Shown here: one piece after another, positions 1 to 5,532 of the stretch | How positions within the stretch are numbered: the first letter of the stretch is position 1 | Layout: the number at the start of each line of letters is the position of its first letter | Assembly (NCBI GenBank): GCA_020851855.1 | Contig: JADZBY010000402.1 | Coordinates: 1 to 12,050 of the forward strand | Length of the DNA stretch: 12,050 bases | Direction: 5' to 3' | DNA from: Anaerolineae bacterium | GTDB lineage: Bacteria; Chloroflexota; Anaerolineae; Aggregatilineales; UBA2796 | The notes under the pieces: model-generated | Database searches by the model: none | Told to the model about the DNA's origin: nothing | Seen by the model: only the letters and a program-made list of their open reading frames with translations | Translations under genes and position numbers: made by a program

Positions 1-2049
1 GAAGCGAACGGCAAGACGGCGCTCAACGATGCGGCCTATGCGGGCGTCGAACTGGCCCTTCAGGCCGACAGCCCACGCCGGGCCGTCGTGCTGCTGACGG
101 ACGGCTACGAGTACGGACGGCTCAGCCAGCGCGAACCGCTCGAAGCGGCGCAGCTTGCGGCGGAAAATGGCGTGCAACTCATGGCCGTCGGGCTGGGCTG
201 GGTCAACGAGCCGTATTTGCAGCAACTTGCCGAACAAACGGCGGGCCGCTCGTACATCCTGCCCACCTCGGAGCAGCTCTCCGACGTGTTCGACCTGATC
301 TCCCGCTATCTGCGCAGCCAGTACATCGTCACCTTGCAGCCGGGCATGGAGCCGGACGGCGCAACCACCACACTGCGGCTGTCGGTGGGCGGCGCATCGG
401 CCACGAGGGACTACACCTCTCCCGACCTGTACCCGGCGCTCAGCGTGGCGCAAGCGCCAAGCGAGCCGCTCCGCACTCCGACCGACATCACGGTGAGCGT
501 GGTCGCGCCGCGCGGCGTGGATCAGGTCACCGGCGACATTGCGGGCAGCGCACTGCCGCTTCAGCGCTCGCAGGCGAGCGAGGATGGCGCGTCCTTCGAA
601 GGCACGTGGCGCATCGACCCGTGGCAACTCGCGCCCGGCGCATACACGCTGACCGTGACGGCCACCGACCGGCTGGGCGGGCAGCGCCAGACGGCGGTTG
701 ACTTCACGGTTGCCGATCTGCCCATCGCCTTCACCGTTGAGGGGCTGAACGACGGCGAGACTCTGTCGCTGGACGAGCAGCGTGAGGTGAGCATCGCCAT
801 CGAGAACACGCAAGCGCCCATTCAAAGCGTGACCTTCAACGTCGATGGCGCGCTGGCGCTTGGGCCGGGCGCGAGTGGCCCGTACAGCGGCGTGATCGAG
901 CCGCGCAAACTCACGCCGGGCGCGCACACGCTGGGCATTGTCGTAACCAACCAGATCGGGCAGTCGACCGCGGTTCTGCTCCCGTTCAATATCCCCGCGC
1001 CGACGCCGACTTTTACGCCGACGTTCACACCGACCTTCACGCCCACGTTTACCGCGACGCCCACGGCGACCTTCACCGCCACGTACACGCCGACGTACAC
1101 ACCCACGTTTACGCCAACCCTGACGCCGGGCGTGACGCCAAGCCACACGGCGACGGCCAGCGCCACCACGCCGCCCAGCAACACGCCACAGCCGACGGCC
1201 ACCACGCCGCCGAGCGCGACGCCGCAGCCAACCGAAACCAGCGCCGCAGTGGCCGCTATTCCCACCGACGTTCCGACCGAGCGGCCCACGCGCACGCTGG
1301 CCCCGACCGCGACGGACACCGAAACGGCCACAGACACGCCCACCCGCACGGCAACCCACACGGCTACGTTCACGCCGACCGTGACGAACACGCCCAGCAA
1401 GACGTTGACGGCGACCGCGACGGCCACCCACACGCCCACGCCGAGCGATACGCCAAGCCATACGCCGACCCCCACGGCGACCAATACGGCGACCGCGACA
1501 GCCACCGCAACGGCCACGCCGACGGCCACAGCCACGCCGACCCGCACGCCTTCTCCGACGCGCACGCCGTCCCCGACCCGCACACCATCGAACACGCCGA
1601 CCGAGACGCTGACCCCATCGGTCACGCCCACGTCGAGCCGGACGCCGACGCCGATGATCCGGCCCACCACGGTGGCGCTGACCTACACCATCACGGGCAT
1701 CGCCACGGGCGACGTGGTGCGCGATACGCCGCGCCAGGTGGCTGTGACGCCGGATGCGGGCGTGGCGCTGGAGAGCGTGACGTTCAACCTGGATGGCGAG
1801 GCGACGGAAGTGGCCGACGCGCCGTACCAGTTTGCGCTGGACCCGGCGGCGCTCGCGCCTGGCCAGCACCGGCTGGACATCACGGTCATCGGCGCAGACG
1901 GCCAGATCGACACCCAGCGCGTCAACTTCACCGTGGAGCGAGCGGAGCCGATCAGCGTGTGGCTGCTGGTGTGCGGCGCGGGCGTGTTGATCCTGCTCAT
2001 CGCGCTGTTCGTGCTCTGGCGGCGTCGAGCGCCCGCCGCGACGCCGTAG
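1..2049 (+). CDS. VWA-domain, Ig-like, Thr/Pro-rich membrane-anchored surface protein (5' partial)
   Basis: The frame is open from base 1, so the N-terminus, including any signal peptide and the first metal-site motif (DxSxS), is outside the window. The visible part starts inside a von Willebrand factor A domain: GKTALNDA supplies the MIDAS threonine and VVLLTDG (about 85-105) the MIDAS aspartate. Two beta-rich, probably Ig-like domains follow (about 480-720 and 720-990). Then comes a low-complexity linker of about 220 residues dominated by T-P-T-x-T units (about 997-1650). A third domain of the same type (about 1670-1945) resembles the second: both have an 'SVTFN(V/L)DG' strand and 'LxPGxH'. 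The C-terminus is a single hydrophobic helix beginning WLLVCGAGVLILLIALFVLW, followed by RRR, which fits a membrane anchor with a cytoplasmic tail. The likely role is an extracytoplasmic binding or adhesion protein; the ligand is unknown. There is no link in function to the ilv genes, and a probable promoter separates them. Confidence 0.85.
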   Translation, partial: EANGKTALNDAAYAGVELALQADSPRRAVVLLTDGYEYGRLSQREPLEAAQLAAENGVQLMAVGLGWVNEPYLQQLAEQTAGRSYILPTSEQLSDVFDLISRYLRSQYIVTLQPGMEPDGATTTLRLSVGGASATRDYTSPDLYPALSVAQAPSEPLRTPTDITVSVVAPRGVDQVTGDIAGSALPLQRSQASEDGASFEGTWRIDPWQLAPGAYTLTVTATDRLGGQRQTAVDFTVADLPIAFTVEGLNDGETLSLDEQREVSIAIENTQAPIQSVTFNVDGALALGPGASGPYSGVIEPRKLTPGAHTLGIVVTNQIGQSTAVLLPFNIPAPTPTFTPTFTPTFTPTFTATPTATFTATYTPTYTPTFTPTLTPGVTPSHTATASATTPPSNTPQPTATTPPSATPQPTETSAAVAAIPTDVPTERPTRTLAPTATDTETATDTPTRTATHTATFTPTVTNTPSKTLTATATATHTPTPSDTPSHTPTPTATNTATATATATATPTATATPTRTPSPTRTPSPTRTPSNTPTETLTPSVTPTSSRTPTPMIRPTTVALTYTITGIATGDVVRDTPRQVAVTPDAGVALESVTFNLDGEATEVADAPYQFALDPAALAPGQHRLDITVIGADGQIDTQRVNFTVERAEPISVWLLVCGAGVLILLIALFVLWRRRAPAATP
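997..1653 (+). repeat. Degenerate Thr/Pro/Ala codon-repeat tract inside the VWA protein
   Basis: The tract is built from imperfect units of roughly ACGCCGACN and GCGACGGCC, encoding TP, TAT and SNTP motifs over about 219 codons. It encodes an extended, probably unstructured stalk between Ig-like domains. Such tracts are common in cell-surface proteins of Chloroflexota and are often glycosylated on Thr; that modification is inferred here. The unit phase is degenerate, so length variation by slippage is plausible but not shown. Confidence 0.8.
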
Positions 2050-2101
2050 AGGCGGCGTTTGTGAAATCTGCCAATCTTTTCACCGAAGCGCACGGCAGAG
2101 C

Positions 2102-2131
2102 TTGACTCAGGCGCGGCTTTTGAGTTACCGT
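2102..2131 (+). promoter_or_regulatory. Candidate sigma-70-type promoter for the ilv leader and operon
   Basis: TTGACT (2102-2107) matches a -35 box at 5 of 6 positions. An 18-base spacer leads to TACCGT (2126-2131), a weak -10 that keeps the important first T, A and last T. Transcription would begin near 2138, about 40 bases before the first leader ATG, a normal spacing for an attenuator leader RNA. A TCTGCC/GGCAGA inverted pair (2067-2072, 2094-2099) lies just upstream and could be an operator, but nothing else supports that. Confidence 0.4.
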
Positions 2132-2175
2132 TAACAGCATCGTTTTCGCGCCCTTGAGGCCGGAGCAAACCAGGC

Positions 2176-2256
2176 ATGATCGGCTCGCTCTCCCTTATTC
2201 TTGGCATCAACCTCATCGTAGATGGGGATACTTCCGCCTGGGAGGCGCAAGCCTGA
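2176..2256 (+). CDS. BCAA leader peptide 1 (26 aa), attenuator control ORF
   Basis: ATG at 2176 is preceded by GGAG (2162-2165, 10-base spacing) and the frame ends at TGA 2254-2256. Nine of 26 residues are Leu, Ile or Val; residues 5-15 read LSLILGINLIV, with 8 of 11 being BCAA. The ORF sits between a candidate promoter and a stem-loop terminator, upstream of ilvD. This is the arrangement of control peptides such as those of the enterobacterial ilv and leu operons: a ribosome starved of charged tRNA stalls here and changes the RNA fold. Its Leu codons are CTC, CTT, CTT, CTC, never the CTG preferred downstream. The last codons overlap the pause hairpin (2231-2251). The peptide itself probably has no function. 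Function is inferred from composition and position. Confidence 0.8.
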   Translation: MIGSLSLILGINLIVDGDTSAWEAQA

Positions 2257-2291
2257 TCGCACCGAGCGTCTGACATACGCCGGAGCCTCCC
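2231..2291 (+). promoter_or_regulatory. Pause hairpin and antiterminator of attenuator 1
   Basis: Segment 1 (2231-2239) and segment 2 (2243-2251) form a stem of CTT-C-CGCCT against AGGCG-C-AAG with one C/C mismatch and a GGG loop. GGGAGGC (2240-2246) can instead pair perfectly with GCCTCCC (2285-2291), the 5' arm of the terminator. A ribosome stalled on the Ile/Val codons near 2215-2220 would cover segment 1 and permit the antiterminator. A ribosome reaching the stop codon at 2254 would cover segment 2 and permit the terminator. The alternative pairings are read directly from sequence; the mechanism is inferred from classical attenuators. Confidence 0.72.
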
Positions 2292-2318
2292 AGACAACGG
2301 GAGGCTCCGTCTTTATCT
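2281..2318 (+). terminator. Attenuator terminator 1
   Basis: An 11-bp perfect stem, CGGAGCCTCCC (2281-2291) with GGGAGGCTCCG (2299-2309), encloses the 7-base loop AGACAAC. It is followed by TCTTTATCT, a modest U-tract. It lies 24 bases after the stop codon of leader peptide 1 and shares its 5' arm with the antiterminator pairing, so it probably terminates conditionally. Confidence 0.75.
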
Positions 2319-2371
2319 GGCAGATTCACGCAGAAACCGGACCAACTAGCAGCAGAGCAACCAGCAAGACC

Positions 2372-2476
2372 ATGATCGCGCTTCAACTCGTCGGCATCCT
2401 TATCGTCATCGTATCGCTTAGCCTCCTTATTGGCATTAATAAGGGGCTTGATGAGGTTGGGATGGCGACGGTCTGA
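2372..2476 (+). CDS. BCAA leader peptide 2 (34 aa), second attenuator control ORF
   Basis: ATG at 2372, TGA at 2474-2476. Eighteen of 34 residues are Leu, Ile or Val, with 15 of 21 between residues 2 and 22; the core reads GILIVIVSLSLLIGIN. It shares SLSL-x-x-GIN with leader peptide 1. All seven Leu codons are CTT or CTC. No strong Shine-Dalgarno is visible (only purine-rich GCAGAGC about 15 bases upstream), so initiation may be weak or helped by ribosomes from upstream. A longer in-frame reading from 2222 is open but would run through terminator 1 and adds no conserved-looking sequence. Because the stretch is hydrophobic, a small single-pass membrane protein is an alternative, but the terminator 38 bases after the stop favours an attenuation leader. 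Confidence 0.7.
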   Translation: MIALQLVGILIVIVSLSLLIGINKGLDEVGMATV

Positions 2477-2526
2477 CGCGACGAATGGCGAGGACCAACG
2501 CGACGAGAAGGCTGAAGAGGCCGCCC
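2421..2526 (+). promoter_or_regulatory. Possible pause and antiterminator pairings of attenuator 2
   Basis: A hairpin inside the leader codons pairs 2423-2431 with 2438-2446 (core CCTTATT/AATAAGG, loop GGCATT, one T-G wobble). Two weaker pairings could block the terminator 5' arm: GCCTCCTT (2421-2428) with GAAGAGGC (2514-2521), 7 of 8 pairs counting one wobble; or GGG..GGC (2459-2466) with GCC.CCC (2520-2526) around an internal loop. An imperfect ribosome-controlled switch is plausible, but unlike attenuator 1 no single antiterminator stands out. A 9-base direct repeat ACGCGACGA also occurs twice between the leader stop and the terminator. Confidence 0.4.
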
Positions 2527-2549
2527 AACCCGGGGCGGCCTCTTTTTTT
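2515..2549 (+). terminator. Attenuator terminator 2 (strong intrinsic terminator before ilvD)
   Basis: A 10-bp perfect stem GAGGCCGCCC (2517-2526) with GGGCGGCCTC (2533-2542), extendable by two A-T pairs, has a 6-base loop and runs straight into seven consecutive T (2543-2549). This is the best intrinsic terminator in the window. It lies between the second leader ORF and ilvD, 75 bases before the ilvD start. It must be bypassed for the operon to be expressed from the upstream promoter. Confidence 0.88.
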
Positions 2550-2623
2550 CGAGGGAATGTGACCCCACGCCCTGGAACGTAAGACGGGGTGAGGGCTTTC
2601 AGAGAGAGAGGACACAGCACACC

Positions 2624-4291
2624 ATGCGCTCTGACCGGATCAAACGAGGCTTCGAGCGTGCGCCGCACCGCAGCCTGCTCAAGGCGACGGGCGTCACCGA
2701 TGCGGACATGGGCAAGCCCTTCATCGCCATCGTGAACTCCTACGTGGACATCATCCCCGGCCACGTCCACCTTCAGGAATTTGGCAAGGTGGTCAAAGAG
2801 GCCGTGCGCGAGGCGGGCGGCGTGCCGTTCGAGTTCAACACCATCGGCGTGGACGACGGCATCGCGATGGGCCATGTCGGCATGAACTATTCACTGCCCA
2901 GCCGCGAGATCATCGCGGACAGCGTCGAGACGATGATCATGGCCCACGCCTTCGACGGCATGATCTGCATCCCCAACTGCGACAAGATCGTGCCCGGTAT
3001 GTTGATGGGCGCGATGCGCGTGGACATCCCCACCATCTTCGTGAGCGGCGGGCCGATGAAGGCCGGGTTAACGCCCGATGGCCGCGTCGTGGACCTGATC
3101 AGCGTCTTCGAGGGCGTCGGCGCATACAAAGCGGGCAAAATCGACGCGGCAGAATTAAAGACTCTCGAAGACTTCGGCTGTCCGGCGTGCGGCTCGTGTT
3201 CGGGCATGTTCACCGCGAACTCGATGAACTGCCTGATGGAAGCGCTCGGCCTGGCGCTGCCGTACAACGGCTCGGCGCTGGCCCTCACCCCGGAGCGCGA
3301 TGCCCTGGCCAAACAGGCCGCCTCGCAGATCATGACCCTCATCGACATGGACCTCACCCCGCGCAAAATCGTGACCGTGGACGCCATCGACAACGCCTTT
3401 GCGCTGGATATGGCGATGGGCGGCAGCACGAACACCGTCCTGCACACGCTGGCGCTGGCTTACGAGGCCGGACTGGACTACCCGTTCACGCGCATCAACG
3501 ACGTGGCGGCGCGCGTGCCGCACATCTGCAAGGTCAGCCCGGCGTCGCACTGGCACATGGAAGACGTGCACCGCGCGGGCGGCGTCCCGGCCATCTTGCA
3601 CGAAATCTCCCGCCAGCCCGGCGCGCTGCGGCTGGACCAGATGACCGTCACCGGCAAGACGCTGGGCGAAAACATCGCGGGCGCGGCCATCCAGGACGCC
3701 GAGGTCATCCGCACCCTGGAGTCGCCCTATTCGCAGACGGGCGGACTGGCCGTTTTGACGGGCACGCTGGCCCCGGAAGGCGCGGTGATTAAGACGGCGG
3801 CTGTGCCCGCCCACCGCCGCCATTTCAGCGGCCCGGCGCGCATCTTCGCCAGCGAGGAAGCCTGTTCTGCCGGGATTCTGAATGGCGACGTGAAGCCCGG
3901 CGAGGTGGTCATCATCCGCTACGAAGGTCCGCGCGGTGGACCGGGGATGCAGGAGATGCTCGGCCCGACGTCGCAGTTGATGGGTATGGGCCTGGGCGAA
4001 GATGTGGCGCTCATCACCGACGGGCGCTTTTCCGGCGGCACGCGCGGCATCTGCATCGGCCATGTCAGCCCGGAAGCCGCCGCGCGCGGCCCGATTGCCG
4101 CCGTGGAGCCGGGCGACATCATCGAGATCGACCTGGACGCCCGCACGCTCAACCTGTGCGTGGACCAGGCCGACGTGCAGCGCCGCCTGGATGCGCTGCC
4201 CGATTACCAGCCTGACATTCCGGGCCGCTGGCTGAAGCGTTATGCGCGGCTGGTGTCCAGCGCCAGCACCGGCGCGGTGTTCGTGGATTAA
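2624..4291 (+). CDS. ilvD: Dihydroxy-acid dehydratase
   Basis: This Fe-S enzyme dehydrates 2,3-dihydroxy-isovalerate and 2,3-dihydroxy-3-methylvalerate to the 2-keto acids that precede valine, leucine and isoleucine. The 555-residue length fits the compact Bacillus-type IlvD rather than the roughly 616-residue E. coli form. Seen motifs are NCDKIVPGM (Cys119), FGCPACGSCSGMFTANSMNC (Cys186, 189, 192 and 203), SGGPM (141-145), GGSTNT (266-271) and DGRFSGGTRG (467-476), whose Ser470 corresponds to the catalytic Ser of the family. The IPGHVHL motif (44-50) has no cysteine, unlike the NPCNMHL of plant-type [2Fe-2S] enzymes, so the cluster type cannot be assumed. ATG 2624 follows GAGAGAGG with a rather long spacing of about 12 bases. 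It is the first structural gene after the double attenuator, and TAA is followed almost at once by a palindromic repeat. Confidence 0.97.
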   Translation: MRSDRIKRGFERAPHRSLLKATGVTDADMGKPFIAIVNSYVDIIPGHVHLQEFGKVVKEAVREAGGVPFEFNTIGVDDGIAMGHVGMNYSLPSREIIADSVETMIMAHAFDGMICIPNCDKIVPGMLMGAMRVDIPTIFVSGGPMKAGLTPDGRVVDLISVFEGVGAYKAGKIDAAELKTLEDFGCPACGSCSGMFTANSMNCLMEALGLALPYNGSALALTPERDALAKQAASQIMTLIDMDLTPRKIVTVDAIDNAFALDMAMGGSTNTVLHTLALAYEAGLDYPFTRINDVAARVPHICKVSPASHWHMEDVHRAGGVPAILHEISRQPGALRLDQMTVTGKTLGENIAGAAIQDAEVIRTLESPYSQTGGLAVLTGTLAPEGAVIKTAAVPAHRRHFSGPARIFASEEACSAGILNGDVKPGEVVIIRYEGPRGGPGMQEMLGPTSQLMGMGLGEDVALITDGRFSGGTRGICIGHVSPEAAARGPIAAVEPGDIIEIDLDARTLNLCVDQADVQRRLDALPDYQPDIPGRWLKRYARLVSSASTGAVFVD

Positions 4292-4292
4292 A

Positions 4293-4393
4293 CCCTCACT
4301 CCCCCAACCCCTCTCGCCCAGAGGGAGAGAGAGGATGAATGCATGCTGCATTGTCTTCCCTCTCCTTGATGGAGAGGGGCCGGGGGCGAGGGT
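4293..4393 (+). repeat. Palindromic repeat family A, copy 1 (ilvD-ilvE)
   Basis: It begins one base after the ilvD stop with CCCTCACTCCCCCAACCCC and ends with GGGGCCGGGGGCGAGGG, so the outer arms are inverted repeats. Each half contains its own hairpin; the right one is CCCTCTCC/GGAGAGGG with a TTGAT loop. The centre includes AATGCA-TGC-TGCATT. It fills nearly the whole ilvD-ilvE gap. There is no U-tract, so it is not an obvious terminator; an mRNA-stabilising or mobile REP/MITE-like element is possible. Confidence 0.8.
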
Positions 4394-4417
4394 AGACAGG
4401 ATCATCAGGAGAGAACC

Positions 4418-5386
4418 ATGCCATTCGTGAAGACGCCGTATATCTGGCACAACGGGAAGTGGGTCGGCTGGGACGAGGCGACGGTACATGTCACCGCGCA
4501 CGCCCTGCACTACGGCTCCAGCGTGTTCGAGGGCGTGCGCGCCTACGCCACGCCGGGCGGGCCTGCCGTGTTGTGCCTGCCGGAGCACATGCAGCGTATG
4601 GCCAATTCGTGCAAGATCGCGCGCATGCCGCTGCCCTATTCCCCGCAAGAGCTACAGGCCGTCGTGCTCGAACTCGTGGAGCGCAACGGGCACGAAAGCT
4701 GCTACATCCGGCCCCTCGCCTTCCGCGGCAGCGAAGCGCTGGGCGTCAACCCGCGCAAGTGCCCGGTCGAGGTGGTCATTCTGACCATGGAATGGGGCCG
4801 ATACCTGGGCAGCGAGGCGATTGAGAACGGCGTCGACGTGATGGTCAGCTCGTGGCGGCGCATGGCCCCGGACACGCTGCCCGCCTTCGCCAAGATCGGC
4901 GGCCAGTACGTGAACAGCCAGTTTGTGGTCATGGAAGCTGTCGACAACGGCTTCAGCGAGGGCATCGTGCTCGACGTGCAGGGCTACGTCAGCGAAGGCT
5001 CCGGCGAGAACATCTTCATCGTCATGGACGGTGTGATCTACACGCCGCCGCTGGCCAATTCCATCCTGGGCGGCATCACGCGGCGCTGCGTCATGCAGAT
5101 GGCGGCGGACATGGGCATCGAAGTCAAGGAGCAACTGATCTCGCGCGAGATGCTGTACGTGGCCGACGAGATGTTCATGACCGGCACGGCGGCGGAGATC
5201 ACGCCGGTGCGCTCCGTGGACCGCACGCCGGTCGGCGAGGGGACGCGCGGGCCGATCACGCAGCGTTTGCAGGAGCGTTTCTTTGGCATCACCAGCGGGC
5301 AACTGCCCGATACCTTCCGGTGGATGACGCCGGTGCGCGTGCCACACGCCAGCGTCGGCGTGGCGCGCAGCTTCGACGGGCGGTAA
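4418..5386 (+). CDS. ilvE: Branched-chain amino acid aminotransferase (class IV PLP enzyme)
   Basis: It transfers an amino group between glutamate and the three branched-chain 2-keto acids, the last step of Val, Ile and Leu synthesis. At 322 residues it is slightly longer than E. coli IlvE (309). Recognisable features are the N-terminal HALHYGSSVFEGVRAY (28-43), the PLP Lys159 in AFAKIGGQYVNSQ, Glu193 in VSEGSGENIF near the cofactor, the phosphate-binding ILGGIT (216-221), and MTGTAAEITPV (254-264). After the usual end of the fold (near RWM, 301-303) there is an extra tail of roughly 15 residues ending in SFDGR. ATG 4418 has AGGAG at 4407-4411. The gene is framed by two family A repeats. A D-amino acid or 4-amino-4-deoxychorismate lyase role is possible for class IV folds, but the motifs and context favour BCAT. 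Confidence 0.95.
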   Translation: MPFVKTPYIWHNGKWVGWDEATVHVTAHALHYGSSVFEGVRAYATPGGPAVLCLPEHMQRMANSCKIARMPLPYSPQELQAVVLELVERNGHESCYIRPLAFRGSEALGVNPRKCPVEVVILTMEWGRYLGSEAIENGVDVMVSSWRRMAPDTLPAFAKIGGQYVNSQFVVMEAVDNGFSEGIVLDVQGYVSEGSGENIFIVMDGVIYTPPLANSILGGITRRCVMQMAADMGIEVKEQLISREMLYVADEMFMTGTAAEITPVRSVDRTPVGEGTRGPITQRLQERFFGITSGQLPDTFRWMTPVRVPHASVGVARSFDGR

Positions 5387-5387
5387 A

Positions 5388-5490
5388 CCCTCACCCCCGA
5401 CCCCTCTCCCTCATGGCGAGGGGAGAGAAAGCCCTGTGTTTTCTTGCTCCTCTCTCGCCTTGAGGCAGAGAGGGGTCGGGGGCGTGAGGG
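5388..5490 (+). repeat. Palindromic repeat family A, copy 2 (ilvE-ilvB)
   Basis: It begins one base after the ilvE TAA with CCCTCACCCCCGACCCCTC and ends with GGGGTCGGGGGCGTGAGGG. The outer arms are nearly perfect inverted repeats. Two internal hairpins follow the pattern CTCTCCCTC/GAGGGGAGAG and CCTCTCTCGCCT/AGGC-A-GAGAGGGG (one bulge, one wobble). It has the same design as the ilvD-ilvE copy but different internal bases, so these are related elements rather than recent identical copies. Confidence 0.8.
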
Positions 5491-5532
5491 TAGTACTCTG
5501 TAACAACGGCGAGGAGAGACAAGGAGCCAGCA

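Noticed and set aside
822..1670. Minus-strand 282-codon open frame rich in V/G/A
   Set aside because: It is the mirror reading of the Thr/Pro codon tract; low-complexity VGV/VAV repeats without a domain or ribosome site.
2222..2476. 84-codon reading of the frame of leader peptide 2 from ATG 2222
   Set aside because: It would run through leader 1 and terminator 1, has no good ribosome site, and only the part from 2372 has a distinctive composition.
2562..2590. ACCCC/GGGGT hairpin between terminator 2 and ilvD
   Set aside because: Only five base pairs around a 19-base loop; may be a remnant of a family A repeat but too weak to annotate.
3155..4648. Minus-strand 497-codon frame opposite ilvD
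   Set aside because: Shadow of ilvD: no coherent domain, and it reads through the ilvD-ilvE repeat.
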